Made by a program: the position numbers and the translations under genes. Positions 27,479 through 36,282 of a stretch of 64,000 nt of DNA are shown in pieces. Location of the stretch: NCBI GenBank assembly GCA_024222295.1, contig JAAEPF010000055.1:62001-126000 (forward strand), read 5' to 3'. This DNA comes from Actinomycetes bacterium (GTDB taxonomy: Bacteria; Actinomycetota; Acidimicrobiia; Acidimicrobiales; Microtrichaceae). Below the pieces are notes generated by a model. The model had not been told where the DNA came from, made no database searches, and saw nothing but the letters and a program-made list of their open reading frames with translations. The first letter of the stretch is position 1. Each line of letters begins with the position of its first letter.

Positions 27479-27698
27479 GTGCAGCGTCGGCGATTTGGTT
27501 CACGGAACCTGAGGGGTTCGGTCACGGTGGTCGTGCGCGACATCCCGCCGTTCGCGACTTTCTCCGAGGGCGAGTGGACCGGCTACTCCGTGCAGCTCTG
27601 GGGCGATGTGGCGCAGCGGCTCGACCTGAAGACACGGTGGGCGGGAGGGCGCCATGTGCTCCCTGCAGGAGAAGTGGTTCGACCTGGAAGAAGCCTGA
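27479..27698 (+). pseudogene. Relic of a family-3 solute-binding (SBP_bac_3/ionotropic-receptor-like) gene
   Basis: From 27512 the frame reads GSVTVVVRDIPPFATFSEGEW then TGYSVQLWGDVAQRLDLKTRW, closely resembling the first 45 residues of a family-3 solute-binding or glutamate-receptor ligand-binding domain. The match then stops. In another frame, just downstream, come LQEKWFDLEEA and a stop at 27696-27698; KWF near the C-terminus is typical of the same family. The simplest reading is a large internal deletion with a frame change near 27640-27660, leaving both ends. No signal peptide is present. A short functional ORF of 82 codons is formally possible but unlikely. Confidence 0.55.
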
Positions 27699-27744
27699 CC
27701 CAGGCAGCGCCCGGATTGTTTCTCTGAGCGAAACAGCGTTCCGG

Positions 27745-27750
27745 TAGGGT
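27745..27750 (+). promoter_or_regulatory. Leaderless -10 box (TAGGGT) for the gene at 27758
   Basis: TAGGGT ends 7 nt before the GTG at 27758. Just upstream is GTTCCG, also repeated in the iclR promoter region. Confidence 0.4.
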
Positions 27751-27757
27751 TTGCCAC

Positions 27758-28420
27758 GTGAGCGACTACGTGCTGATCCTGCACATCCTGGTGTTCGCAG
27801 CCTGGCTCGGCACCGACCTGGCCACGTTCTACCTGTCACGCCAGGTGCTGGTGGAGGGCCCCGAACTACCCACCCGGGCTCACCTGGCAAAGGTGATGCT
27901 CGGAGTCGAGGTGATCGCCCGGCTCTGCCTGCCCACAACCCTGGTGCTGGGTCTCACGTTGTCGATCGACCTCGGGTACCTCGCCGTGGACCAATGGTGG
28001 ATCCTTCCGATCTGGCTCCTGGGTGGCATGTGGGTGGCGATGGTCTGGGCCATCCACCGCGACGGCGGCACCGGGGGACCTGCGGTCACCCTCACCGGGC
28101 TCGACCTCTGGGTGCGCTCGGCGGTGTGCATCGCGGTGTTGGTGGCAGGTGTCGTGACCGTCGTGAACGGCGACCCCTTCAGCGTCCTCTGGCTGGGGAT
28201 CAAGCTCCTTGCCTTCGGCACGATCATGGCGATCGGCATCCGGGTGCGCTTCCTGCTGCGCCCTTTCGGTGTCGCTTTCGGCGAGTTGATGCAGAACGGT
28301 TCCTCGCCCGAGCGCGAGCGGGCGGTGAAGGTGGCCCTGCGTCGGGCCTATCCGTACGTGATCACGATCTGGGTGATGCTCACCCTGGCGGTCGCGATGG
28401 CGGTCCTGCGGCCGACCTGA
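27758..28420 (+). CDS. DUF2269/CopD-like integral membrane protein
   Basis: The 220-residue protein has about six transmembrane helices. The first contains LHILVFAAWLGTDLATFYLS, a histidine-plus-WLG motif shared with DUF2269 and copper-resistance CopD-like proteins, and with the smaller protein at 61335. A polar loop near residues 185-195 precedes the last helix. The histidine in helix 1 could bind heme or metal (inference from the fold family). It converges on the MmgE/PrpD operon with almost no gap. Its substrate and role are unknown. Confidence 0.7.
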   Translation: MSDYVLILHILVFAAWLGTDLATFYLSRQVLVEGPELPTRAHLAKVMLGVEVIARLCLPTTLVLGLTLSIDLGYLAVDQWWILPIWLLGGMWVAMVWAIHRDGGTGGPAVTLTGLDLWVRSAVCIAVLVAGVVTVVNGDPFSVLWLGIKLLAFGTIMAIGIRVRFLLRPFGVAFGELMQNGSSPERERAVKVALRRAYPYVITIWVMLTLAVAMAVLRPT

Positions 28421-28421
28421 G

Positions 28422-29876
28422 TCAGCCGAGCGGTCGTCCGAGCGGACCCATCACCGACTCGAGGTCGGCCTGTGTGTCGAGCCGCCCCGCCGCGGCAACG
28501 ATCTGCCCCCTGTCCTCGCGGTCGAGAAGGCCATCGGCGTTATCGGCGAACTTCGCGGCCAACTCGGCATCGGTGAGCGGGTTCTGAGGGCCACCGCGGT
28601 TGGCGAGCACTTCGGCGGTGAGGGTGCTTCCGTCGCGGGTCCGCACTGTCAGCACCGCCGGGAACTGGCTCGGGTAGATCTCGTCGCACCGCTCATCGGC
28701 GCCGACGGTGATCCGCGACATGAGCGCCCGTCGGGTGGGGTCGGTGGCCAGTGCATCGGTGAAGTCCGCGAGGCCGAGGCCGAGGCCGCTGCCACCGAGG
28801 AGCGCCGCTGCGACCGTGTACGGGCCGGAAAACTGAGCCTGGTAGCCGGTGTCGGGATTCTGCTTCACATCGAGGGGCTCGCCGATTGTGCGGGCGGTGG
28901 CGGTCGCGACGCCCAGATGGGCCGACTCCACGTCGCTGGCGAGCAGCCCGCCTTCGCGCAGCTGGATCGCGGCATCGATCCCGCAGTGGGTGTAGTGGTT
29001 TGCCGGGTAGGGCTTGTAGAAGATCCCCGCCACCGACCAGTCGGTGAGCGCCGGGTTGTCGTCGAGGCGGTCGGTGACCTCTTCGGGGCGGGCACGGTCG
29101 CCGAGGAATGCCTGCAGCAGCCCGAAGCGACCCTCGAACACGGTGGGTGGCCCGGACAGGCCCCGTGCGGTCAGCTCCGCAGCGGTCACCCCAGCGTGGG
29201 CGGCCCAGCCGCAGTGCAGCCTCTTGACCGTGCCGCCGGTGCGGTTGGCTTCGATGATGCCGGATGCCATGGATGCGGCGACGGCCATCGAGTCCGCGAT
29301 TCCGCCCCCGTCGAGACCCATCAGCTTGGCGGCAGCGGCGGCCGAGCCGATCGTGCCGCAGATCGACGTGGCGTGCTGCCCTCGGTCGAACCAGATGTTC
29401 TCGCCCGTGGCCCGGTCGTAGCCGGCCATTCCGAGCCGCACCGCCACCTCGAGGCCGACTGCCACCGCGGGCACGACCTCGGCGCCGGCGCAGCCGTGGG
29501 CCTGGGCGGTGGCGAGCGCGGCGGGTACCACCGACGCTGACGGGTGCAGGATCGAAGGCAGGTGCGTGTCGTCGTAGTCGAGGCTGTGTGCCAGGACGCC
29601 GTTTACGAATGCCGCCTGCGCGGCCGGGAGCCTGCGCCCGGCACCGATGGCGGTGGCCTGCGGGCTGCCCGCCTGCTCCAGTGCATAGCCGGTGGCGGCC
29701 TCGCTGGTGGGCAGCGTGGTGGCACGGATCGCGATGCCGAGCACGTCGAGCACCCGCTGCGGCACCGACGCGGCCTGTGCGGCCGGCAGGTTCTCGATCG
29801 TGGTGGCTTCGGCGACGTTGGCCAGTCGTTCCAGCAAGGTCGCTGCTCCCGAGACCTCGACGTCCATGGTGCTCAT
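28422..29876 (-). CDS. MmgE/PrpD family protein
   Basis: The 484-residue protein belongs to the family of 2-methylcitrate dehydratase PrpD and cis-aconitate decarboxylase. Typical stretches are NGVLAHSLDYDDTHLPSILH near residue 85, KRLHCGWAAHAGVTAAELTA in the middle and KPYPANHYTHCGIDAAIQL, which holds family active-site residues. The family removes water or CO2 from small tricarboxylates. The start ATG overlaps the stop of the cyclase gene by 4 bp. It is the last gene of a CaiB-cyclase-MmgE operon, suggesting a catabolic route for an organic acid activated as a CoA ester (inference). Confidence 0.88.
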   Translation of the reverse strand: MSTMDVEVSGAATLLERLANVAEATTIENLPAAQAASVPQRVLDVLGIAIRATTLPTSEAATGYALEQAGSPQATAIGAGRRLPAAQAAFVNGVLAHSLDYDDTHLPSILHPSASVVPAALATAQAHGCAGAEVVPAVAVGLEVAVRLGMAGYDRATGENIWFDRGQHATSICGTIGSAAAAAKLMGLDGGGIADSMAVAASMASGIIEANRTGGTVKRLHCGWAAHAGVTAAELTARGLSGPPTVFEGRFGLLQAFLGDRARPEEVTDRLDDNPALTDWSVAGIFYKPYPANHYTHCGIDAAIQLREGGLLASDVESAHLGVATATARTIGEPLDVKQNPDTGYQAQFSGPYTVAAALLGGSGLGLGLADFTDALATDPTRRALMSRITVGADERCDEIYPSQFPAVLTVRTRDGSTLTAEVLANRGGPQNPLTDAELAAKFADNADGLLDREDRGQIVAAAGRLDTQADLESVMGPLGRPLG

Positions 29877-30760
29877 GAGTGTGCCCCCGCAATCGCCAGG
29901 GGCCTCACGGGGGCACCGGTTGCTCCGACCAGGTTGAGGTGGCTCAGCACGAAGAGGAACTCGTGCACGCCGGCTGTTGCCACGGCTTCCAGGTCGAGGG
30001 TCTCGATGATCGGCACACCGGTCTCGACCAGCAGCACACGATGTGCCGGGAGGCTGGCGTGGCCGGCTCCCGCCGGCAGCATCTCGAACGCGATCGTGTC
30101 GGCTCCGACGGCCGTCAACTGGTGCCCGGCCAGCCATTCTGCGCCCGCTTCGGAGACCCCGGGTACACCGGAGTCCTTGCCGAGGTACGGGTCACCCTCG
30201 GCGAAGCGCATCCCCCAGCCGGAGCGGATCAGCACGGTGTCGCCCGGGCGGATGTCGGTGCCCTGCCCATCGAGGGTGGCCTTGAGGTCGTCGACTGTTA
30301 TCTCGTAGCCGCCCGGGAGGTGGCCGGCGGGCTCGCAGGCGTCGGCCCCGAGCGCCCGCGGCACGTCGAGCAGCACGCCGCGGCCGGCGATCGGTTCGAC
30401 GGTGTGGATGCCGGACTCCATGAACTTGCCGCCGCGCTGGGCGTCGTCAGCATCGATGCCGCCGTGCAGCCTTCCGTCCTGGCTCACATGCGCCAGCGCG
30501 TCTATGTGGGTGCCCACATGGCAGCCCAACATGATGATGTCGGCAGCGGCGGAGCCGCCGCAGTCGCGGATGCGGTCGCCGTGGCGCCGGTCGAGGGCGT
30601 GGCGGTAGGCGGGGTGGTTGGGCGACTGCGGCATGCCGACCGAGTAGGGCCGTCCCAGGTCGAACACGGTGAGCCCTTCGGCGATTGCCGAAAGGAGTGC
30701 TTGGGAGCCGGCTTCGCCGCTCGACACCGCGGGGCTGTTGTCCTCAGGCACAGATACCAC
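29873..30760 (-). CDS. Cyclase family protein (kynurenine formamidase-like metal hydrolase)
   Basis: The 295-residue protein has the metal-binding motif HVGTHIDALAH near residues 79-89, which defines the cyclase/KynB-like family (HxGTHxDxPxH, here with Ala for Pro). A second family region is DTVLIRSGWG. Members hydrolyse formamide, lactone or isatin-type bonds using zinc or manganese. The GTG start at 30760 overlaps the end of the CaiB gene by 17 bp, and the stop overlaps the MmgE/PrpD start, so it is the middle gene of a tight operon. The substrate is unknown; tryptophan breakdown is not indicated by the neighbours. Confidence 0.83.
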   Translation of the reverse strand: MVSVPEDNSPAVSSGEAGSQALLSAIAEGLTVFDLGRPYSVGMPQSPNHPAYRHALDRRHGDRIRDCGGSAAADIIMLGCHVGTHIDALAHVSQDGRLHGGIDADDAQRGGKFMESGIHTVEPIAGRGVLLDVPRALGADACEPAGHLPGGYEITVDDLKATLDGQGTDIRPGDTVLIRSGWGMRFAEGDPYLGKDSGVPGVSEAGAEWLAGHQLTAVGADTIAFEMLPAGAGHASLPAHRVLLVETGVPIIETLDLEAVATAGVHEFLFVLSHLNLVGATGAPVRPLAIAGAHS

Positions 30761-31976
30761 GCTCGCGCAGCTCCTCTATCTCCCCGGGCTGCATGCCGAG
30801 GTCCTTGCCGAGCACCTCGTCGGTGTCGGCGCCGATCTCCGAGCGGCCCGTGTGGCGTATCGAGCCAGGGGTCTCGGACATCCTGAACAGTGGGCCGCCC
30901 ATCTTCACCGGGCCCAGGTGCGGGTCCTGCACCGTGGTGACCATCCCGGTGGCCCGTACGTGCGGGTCTTCGACCAGGTCGGCGGCGGTGTACACGGGGG
31001 CGACCGCCGCGTCCGCCTTCTCGAAAGCCTCGGTCACCTCCGCCTCCGTGCGGGCGCCGATCCACTCAGCCACATAGGTGTCGAGTTCGTCCACATGTTC
31101 AGCTCGCCCCGAGGCGCTGGCGAACCAGTCCTCGTCGATCACCTCTGGATGGCCCACGAGCGTCATCACCCGCTCGGCGATCGGCGTGGCCGACGTGGAG
31201 ATGGCGAGCCAGCGTCCATCGGAGGTGAGGTAGCTGTTTCGCGGCGCGTTGGATGTGGACCGGTTGCCGTTTCGCTGCTGGAGCTGGCCGAGTTGGTCCC
31301 ACACGGTCGGGCCGGGGCCGACCGCGCACATGATCGGCTCGAGCAGCGATACGTCGATCATCTGGCCTTCTCCGCTGCCGCCCGGTCGGTCGCGGTGCCA
31401 AAGCGCCATCATCGTGGCCGACGAAGCGGTGATCCCGGCGATCGAGTCCGCGAGGCCCATCGAGGGCAGGGTCGGCGGACCGTCGGGCTGGCCGGTGATG
31501 GCCGCGAAACCCGACATCGCCTCGGCGAGCGTGCCGAAGCCCGCCCGTGCGCTGTAGGGCCCCTCCTGGCCGAAGCCGGTGACCCGCACCAGCACGAGGC
31601 GCGGGTTGAGGTCGTGCAGGGTGTCCCAGCCGACGCCCCAGCGTTCGAGGGTGCCGGGCCGGAAGTTCTCGATGACGACGTCTGCCTCGGCGGCCAGGTT
31701 GCGGAAGACCTCGGCCCCATCGGGGTCGCCGAGATAGAGCCCGATGCAACGCTTGTTGCGTGACACCGACTTCCACCAGAGTCCATGGCCGTCCCTGGAG
31801 GGGCCGTGGGTGCGGAACGAATCCCCGCGCTCGGGATGCTCGACCTTGATGACATCTGCGCCGTAGTCGCCGAGGATCTGTGCGGTGAGCGGGCCGGCGA
31901 GCACCGTGGAGAGGTCGATGACCTTGAGCCCCGCCAGGGGACCAGGCTGGGTACCGGCGTCGATGTCGTTGCTCAT
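30744..31976 (-). CDS. CaiB/BaiF family CoA-transferase (class III)
   Basis: The 410-residue protein starts with GLKVIDLSTVLAGPLTAQIL, then GADVIKVEHPERGD and the conserved VIENFRPGTLERWG. GFGTLAEAMSGFA is followed by LADSIAGITA, which holds the family's catalytic Asp. Class III enzymes move CoA between carboxylic acids (formate/oxalate, carnitine, mesaconyl, succinyl). Its role here is probably to activate the substrate of the downstream cyclase and MmgE/PrpD proteins. The ATG at 31976 is chosen from the family N-terminus; an in-frame ATG at 32006 is less likely. It is divergent from the IclR gene, which probably controls it. Confidence 0.9.
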   Translation of the reverse strand: MSNDIDAGTQPGPLAGLKVIDLSTVLAGPLTAQILGDYGADVIKVEHPERGDSFRTHGPSRDGHGLWWKSVSRNKRCIGLYLGDPDGAEVFRNLAAEADVVIENFRPGTLERWGVGWDTLHDLNPRLVLVRVTGFGQEGPYSARAGFGTLAEAMSGFAAITGQPDGPPTLPSMGLADSIAGITASSATMMALWHRDRPGGSGEGQMIDVSLLEPIMCAVGPGPTVWDQLGQLQQRNGNRSTSNAPRNSYLTSDGRWLAISTSATPIAERVMTLVGHPEVIDEDWFASASGRAEHVDELDTYVAEWIGARTEAEVTEAFEKADAAVAPVYTAADLVEDPHVRATGMVTTVQDPHLGPVKMGGPLFRMSETPGSIRHTGRSEIGADTDEVLGKDLGMQPGEIEELRERGICA

Positions 31977-31995
31977 TCGGCCCCCATTCTCCTCG

Positions 31996-32008
31996 CATTG
32001 TCGCAATG
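31996..32008. promoter_or_regulatory. Inverted repeat CATTG-TCG-CAATG upstream of the CaiB operon
   Basis: A small inverted repeat lies 20-32 bp upstream of the CaiB start, followed at 32015-32022 by AACACGTT. The latter resembles the core of the KstR-type site seen at 4534 but lacks the outer T and A. Either could be an operator. Confidence 0.25.
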
Positions 32009-32108
32009 GACCGAAACACGTTCAGCAGTCGCCCCACTGGAGCTGCCATCCGCTGAAGTCCTTCGGGACCCGTTCCCGGACCCACCTCTGACGAGGTGTC
32101 TGGTTGTC

Positions 32109-32125
32109 GTTCCGCAGGGCGGAAC
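32109..32125. promoter_or_regulatory. Inverted repeat GTTCCGC-N3-GCGGAAC, candidate IclR operator
   Basis: Perfect 7-bp arms lie in the 351-bp space between the CaiB operon and iclR. Related half-sites recur at 32186-32210. A repeated palindrome next to a divergent IclR gene is the usual arrangement of an autoregulated operator. Confidence 0.55.
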
Positions 32126-32185
32126 AGCATTCCATTTTGGCCTCGAAACGGACCGGCGTCAATGCGGGTCCAGTACGGCGTTGCG

Positions 32186-32210
32186 GTTCACGGAACAGGA
32201 ACGCCGTTCC
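32186..32210. promoter_or_regulatory. Clustered GTTC/GGAAC half-sites, candidate second IclR operator
   Basis: GTTC-ACG-GAAC at 32186-32196 is followed by GGAAC-GCC-GTTCC at 32198-32210. Both are inverted repeats built from the same half-site as the palindrome at 32109. The spacing of about 75-90 bp between clusters could allow DNA looping. Confidence 0.5.
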
Positions 32211-32327
32211 GCTAGCTTGGGATCCCGTACTTGCAGTGCGGGTCGGTCCCGGGTGCACAAGCCTCGCACCGGACCGGGTTCCACGCTCATGGCGGGCCTT
32301 CCTCCGCCCGCCACCACAGGAGTCAGA

Positions 32328-33119
32328 ATGCCAGCAGATTCCACGGGAAATCGGACTGCCGAACGCAACGTCGCTGCGATCGAGAGGGCTGCCGACGTCC
32401 TGTTCCTCTTCGCCCGCAGCGAAGCGCGCACACTGGGAGTGACCGAGATCGCATCGACGCTCGGGATCTCCAAGGCGGTGGTGCACAGGATCCTGTCATC
32501 GCTTCGAGACCGCGACCTGGTCACCCTCGACGAGGAGACCCGGCGGTATTCGCTCGGCCCTGCGGTGCTGGTGCTCGCCGATGCGTACCGCGACGGCCTC
32601 GATCACCGCGCCACGGCGGTGGCCGCCATGCGTCGACTCTCGGAGACGACCGGCGAGACGGCCACGATGAGTGTCCTCAGCGGTGGGCAGCGGGTGTACG
32701 TGGACCAGGTCACCCCGCCGGTCGAGGTCAAGATGACGATCCAGGTGGGAGGCTCCTACCCGTTGCACGCAGGGTCGTCCTCCAAGGCGTTCCTGGCCTT
32801 CATGCCGCCCTCGGAGCGTCGCCGCGTGCTCGACGCCGAGTTGCCGGCGGTGACCGACTCCACAATCACCTCCGCGCAGGCACTGGAAGCCGACCTGGAG
32901 GCGATCCGCAAGCGCGGCTACGCCGTGTCGCTGGGCGAGCGCGAGGCCGGCGCCGGCTCAGTTGCAGCCCCGGTGTTCGACCACACCGGCGAGCCCGTCA
33001 TGGTGCTGTCGGTATGTGGCCCGATCGAGCGTTTCCGGGACCGGGTCGACGAGCTGGCGAAGCAGCTGGTGGCCGTTACGTCCGACCTCTCGCGGCAGTT
33101 CGGGCACCAACCGGTATGA
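32328..33119 (+). CDS. IclR family transcriptional regulator
   Basis: The 263-residue protein has an N-terminal winged helix-turn-helix (LGVTEIASTLGISKAVVHRI, residues about 38-60). The C-terminal effector domain has the family features GSYPLHAGSSSKAFLAFM, SLGEREAGAGSVAAPVFD and a final helical stretch. Such regulators sense small organic acids and usually control the adjacent catabolic operon. Here that is the divergent CaiB-cyclase-MmgE/PrpD operon. ATG at 32328 follows an AGGAG ribosome site. The effector is not known; a dicarboxylic acid would fit the neighbours (inference). Confidence 0.92.
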   Translation: MPADSTGNRTAERNVAAIERAADVLFLFARSEARTLGVTEIASTLGISKAVVHRILSSLRDRDLVTLDEETRRYSLGPAVLVLADAYRDGLDHRATAVAAMRRLSETTGETATMSVLSGGQRVYVDQVTPPVEVKMTIQVGGSYPLHAGSSSKAFLAFMPPSERRRVLDAELPAVTDSTITSAQALEADLEAIRKRGYAVSLGEREAGAGSVAAPVFDHTGEPVMVLSVCGPIERFRDRVDELAKQLVAVTSDLSRQFGHQPV

Positions 33120-33229
33120 CAGCCCGCGGTTCCTCCGCCATGGGGTCCGTCCGTGGTTGGGTCATTGGGCCGACCGGCCCTTTGTCGGCGTTTTGTGAAG
33201 AAGCGTCGCCGCCGGGCCGAAACGAGAAT

Positions 33230-33415
33230 ATGGATACTCGGCACTGGTGCACAGCAGAGCAGGCGGCCCACCGCCTGGGCCTGCCTGTCGGCACGGTGAA
33301 GAGACTGGTCGGTGCGGGCGTGCTGTCCTCTGGTCGGGTCGGGCGGCTGCGGGCCCTCGACATCGACGACGTCGAGCGGTACGCCAACCGTCGCCGCGGC
33401 GTCGGCATCCGCTGA
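33230..33415 (+). CDS. Small helix-turn-helix (MerR/excisionase-type) protein
   Basis: The 61-residue protein is essentially one winged-helix domain: WCTAEQAAHRLGLPVGTVKRL, then GVLSSGRVGRLRALDIDDVERY. This resembles the excisionase-type and MerR-N DNA-binding module used by small actinobacterial regulators. It lacks any effector domain. It begins with ATG 110 bp after iclR and ends 54 bp before the P-type ATPase gene, so it may regulate either, or act as a stand-alone DNA-bending factor. No phage or integrase genes are near, which argues against a true excisionase. Confidence 0.65.
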   Translation: MDTRHWCTAEQAAHRLGLPVGTVKRLVGAGVLSSGRVGRLRALDIDDVERYANRRRGVGIR

Positions 33416-33469
33416 GTCCTCCCGCCGCAGTACTCCCGGGTCCCGCACTGCCACTACCGTCAATGCGCA

Positions 33470-36211
33470 ATGGCGGACCAACTGGCCGGTGACACCCTGG
33501 GTGTTGCAAACCCTGCGGTGATGACCCCGGCCCAGGTGGCCGAGGCGCTCGACGCGGACCTCGTCGACGGCCTGTCACCGAGCGAGGTGGCGCGCCGCAT
33601 CGAGGTCAAGGGACCCAACAAGCTCGACGAGCCGGAGCCGCCCTCGGCGCTGCACCGCTTCCTCGCGCAGTTCCGCAACGTGCTGGTCTACGTGCTCTTC
33701 GGCGCCGCGGCGGTTTCGGCGGCTGTAGGCGACCTGAAGGACCCGATAGTGATCCTCGTGGTGTTGTTGATCAACGCCGTGTTCGGGTTCGTGCAGGAGT
33801 ACCGCGCGGATGCCGCGATGGCCGCGCTGGCTTCGATGCTCGAATTGGTCGTGCGGTTGCGCCGCGGCGGGGAACTGTTGGAGGTGCCGGCGTCGGAGAT
33901 CGTGCCCGGTGATGTCGTGTTGCTCGAGGCAGGCGACCGGATCCCCGCCGACGGGCGATTCGTGTCGGCCAACAACCTGGGCGTGGAGGAGGCCGCGCTC
34001 ACGGGGGAGTCGGTGCCTGCGGACAAGCACACGGCGACGCTGGACGAGCAGCAGGCGGCTGCGATCGGAGATCGCGACAACTGCGGGTTCATGAACTCGA
34101 CAGTGGTGCGTGGCCGCGGCGAGCTCGTGGTCACCGCCACCGGCATGGACACGGAGGTTGGTCGCCTGGCCGGCATGCTGGCCGAGGCACCCGAGCAGCA
34201 GACACCGCTTCAGCGGCAACTCGACGTGCTCGGCAAGCGGCTGGCGGTCATCGCCATCGTGGCGGTGCTCGTGGTGTTCGGCGTGGCAATCGCGCAGGGC
34301 GAGACGGTGGCCGATGCGCTGATCGAGTCGGTCGCCCTTGCTGTGGCGGCCATACCCGAGGGCCTGCCTGCCGTGGTGACCGTCACGTTGGCGCTCGGTG
34401 TGTCACAGATGGCATCGCACAACGCGATCGTGAAACGCCTGGCGTCCGTGGAGACCCTGGGGTCGACCACTGCCATCTGCTCTGACAAGACAGGCACCCT
34501 CACGCTCAACCAGATGACCGCGACGCGCCTCGTGCGTGGTGGTCACATGTTCGAGGTCACTGGCCTCGGCTATTCCCCCGACGGTGTGATCGCTGACGCC
34601 GGCGGTGTACCCGACTCCAAGGTCGCCGATCAGGGTCTGCTCGAAGCACTCGAGATGGCCGTGTTGTGCAACGACGCAGTGGTCCGCCCCGCAGAGGACG
34701 GAGCCGAAGGCGTGTTCGAAGTGGTCGGTGACCCCACCGAGGCCGCCCTGGTGGTGCTGGCTCAGAAGGCAGGTGTGGATCCAGCGGAGCTGCGCCGGCA
34801 GCGCCCGCGCGTCGGCGAGGTGCCCTTCGACTCCGCAACCAAGTACATGGCCACGTTGCACGACTCCTCCGGGCCCGGCTCGTCGGTGTTGGTGGTCAAG
34901 GGAGCGCCCGATGTGGTGCTGGCGCGGGCGGATCGGGTGGCCACGCCGCTGGGGGAGGAGCCGCTCGACGGCGCATGGCGCGAACGGCTCGAAGCGGCGA
35001 ACAGCGAGCTCGGCTCCACCGGCCTTCGCGTGCTCGCCGTGGCGCGTCGATTGCTGCCGGTGCGTGCCGCAGAGTTCGAAGCGAACCTCGAAGCAGAGGT
35101 GCATGACCTGTGCATCGAGGCGCTCGTGGGAATCCTTGATCCGGCGCGGCCCGAAGCAGTCGAAGCGGTCGAGAAGTGCAACCACGCAGGCATCGCCGTG
35201 CGCATGATCACCGGGGACCACGCCGCGACGGCAGCCGCGATCGCAGCCGAGCTCGGCATCTCGGGTGAGGTGATCACGGGCGCCGAGATCGATGCCATGG
35301 ACGACGAGGAGCTCGCCGCGGTGATCGAGCAGGTGGGCGTGTGCGCTCGGGTGTCACCGGAGCACAAGGTCCGGGTCGTCACGGCGCTGCAGGCCAATGG
35401 AGAGGTTGCGGCCATGACCGGTGACGGCGTCAACGACGCTCCGGCACTGAAGCGGGCCGACATCGGAGTGGCCATGGGCATCACGGGCACCGAGGTCACC
35501 AAGGAAGCGGGCGACATGGTGCTCGCCGATGACAACTTCGCCACGATCGTGGCGGCGGTCAGGCGCGGCCGCGCCATCTACGAGAACATCCTGAGCTTCG
35601 TGCGCTTCCAGCTCACGACCAACATCGCCGCCATAGGCACGATTCTGTTCGGCCGGCTGCTCGGCATGCCCACGCCGTTCACTGCCATCCAGGTGCTCTA
35701 CATCAACATCATCGCCGACGGTCCCCCAGCGGTGAGTTTGGGTGTGGATCCTCCACGCGAGGGGTTGATGGACCGGCCACCGCGGCCGCCGGGAGCCACG
35801 ATCCTGAGTGGCGAGCGGCTTGCGCGGATCATTGCCGGTGCGGTGGTGATGACGATCATCACGCTCGGCCTGCTGAACGTGGCCGACGGCGAAGTGGGTA
35901 CCGATGTGGCGTTGACGATGACGTTCACGACATTCGTCCTGTTGCAGATGGGAAACGCACTCGCGGTGCGGATGCCGAAGGGCTCTGTGTTCTCGCGCCA
36001 CAGCCTCACCAACCGTTTCCTGTGGGTCTCGCTGGCAACTGTGGTCGGAGTGCAGGTGCTCGTGGTGGAGGTGCCCTGGCTCCAGGGGATCTTCGACACG
36101 GTCGGACTCACCTGGGCGCAATGGGGGATCTGTGTCGCAGCGGCAGCGTTGTACCTGGTTCTCGACGAGGTGCGCAGCCTCACGGAGCGGTTGCTGGCCC
36201 GCCGTCACTGA
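33470..36211 (+). CDS. P-type (PII, Ca2+-ATPase-like) cation-transporting ATPase
   Basis: The 913-residue protein has all core P-type motifs: a cation-ATPase N-terminal domain (about 10-80), TGES near residue 184, and the phosphorylation motif DKTGTLT with D339. TGDGVNDAPALK marks the hinge, and about ten transmembrane helices are present. The fourth helix has PEGLP, typical of PII pumps (SERCA/PMCA and bacterial PacL/CtpF types), which move Ca2+ or sometimes Mn2+, Na+ or K+ outward. The ion cannot be fixed from sequence alone. It would be a plasma-membrane pump. ATG is at 33470, 54 bp after the small HTH gene. Confidence 0.93.
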   Translation: MADQLAGDTLGVANPAVMTPAQVAEALDADLVDGLSPSEVARRIEVKGPNKLDEPEPPSALHRFLAQFRNVLVYVLFGAAAVSAAVGDLKDPIVILVVLLINAVFGFVQEYRADAAMAALASMLELVVRLRRGGELLEVPASEIVPGDVVLLEAGDRIPADGRFVSANNLGVEEAALTGESVPADKHTATLDEQQAAAIGDRDNCGFMNSTVVRGRGELVVTATGMDTEVGRLAGMLAEAPEQQTPLQRQLDVLGKRLAVIAIVAVLVVFGVAIAQGETVADALIESVALAVAAIPEGLPAVVTVTLALGVSQMASHNAIVKRLASVETLGSTTAICSDKTGTLTLNQMTATRLVRGGHMFEVTGLGYSPDGVIADAGGVPDSKVADQGLLEALEMAVLCNDAVVRPAEDGAEGVFEVVGDPTEAALVVLAQKAGVDPAELRRQRPRVGEVPFDSATKYMATLHDSSGPGSSVLVVKGAPDVVLARADRVATPLGEEPLDGAWRERLEAANSELGSTGLRVLAVARRLLPVRAAEFEANLEAEVHDLCIEALVGILDPARPEAVEAVEKCNHAGIAVRMITGDHAATAAAIAAELGISGEVITGAEIDAMDDEELAAVIEQVGVCARVSPEHKVRVVTALQANGEVAAMTGDGVNDAPALKRADIGVAMGITGTEVTKEAGDMVLADDNFATIVAAVRRGRAIYENILSFVRFQLTTNIAAIGTILFGRLLGMPTPFTAIQVLYINIIADGPPAVSLGVDPPREGLMDRPPRPPGATILSGERLARIIAGAVVMTIITLGLLNVADGEVGTDVALTMTFTTFVLLQMGNALAVRMPKGSVFSRHSLTNRFLWVSLATVVGVQVLVVEVPWLQGIFDTVGLTWAQWGICVAAAALYLVLDEVRSLTERLLARRH

Positions 36212-36270
36212 GCCCCCGTCGGGGTCGGGCACCGGGCGCCGAATGCGGACGGCCGGGCCCGCCGGGGCAA

Positions 36271-36276
36271 TACAGT
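36271..36276 (+). promoter_or_regulatory. Leaderless -10 box (TACAGT) for the alcohol dehydrogenase
   Basis: TACAGT ends 6 nt before the ATG at 36283, supporting that start over longer in-frame options. Confidence 0.4.
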
Positions 36277-36282
36277 GCGGCG

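Noticed and set aside
33230-33415. Excisionase-like HTH gene as a sign of a mobile element
   Set aside because: No integrase, attachment repeats or phage genes are near; a chromosomal small regulator is more likely.
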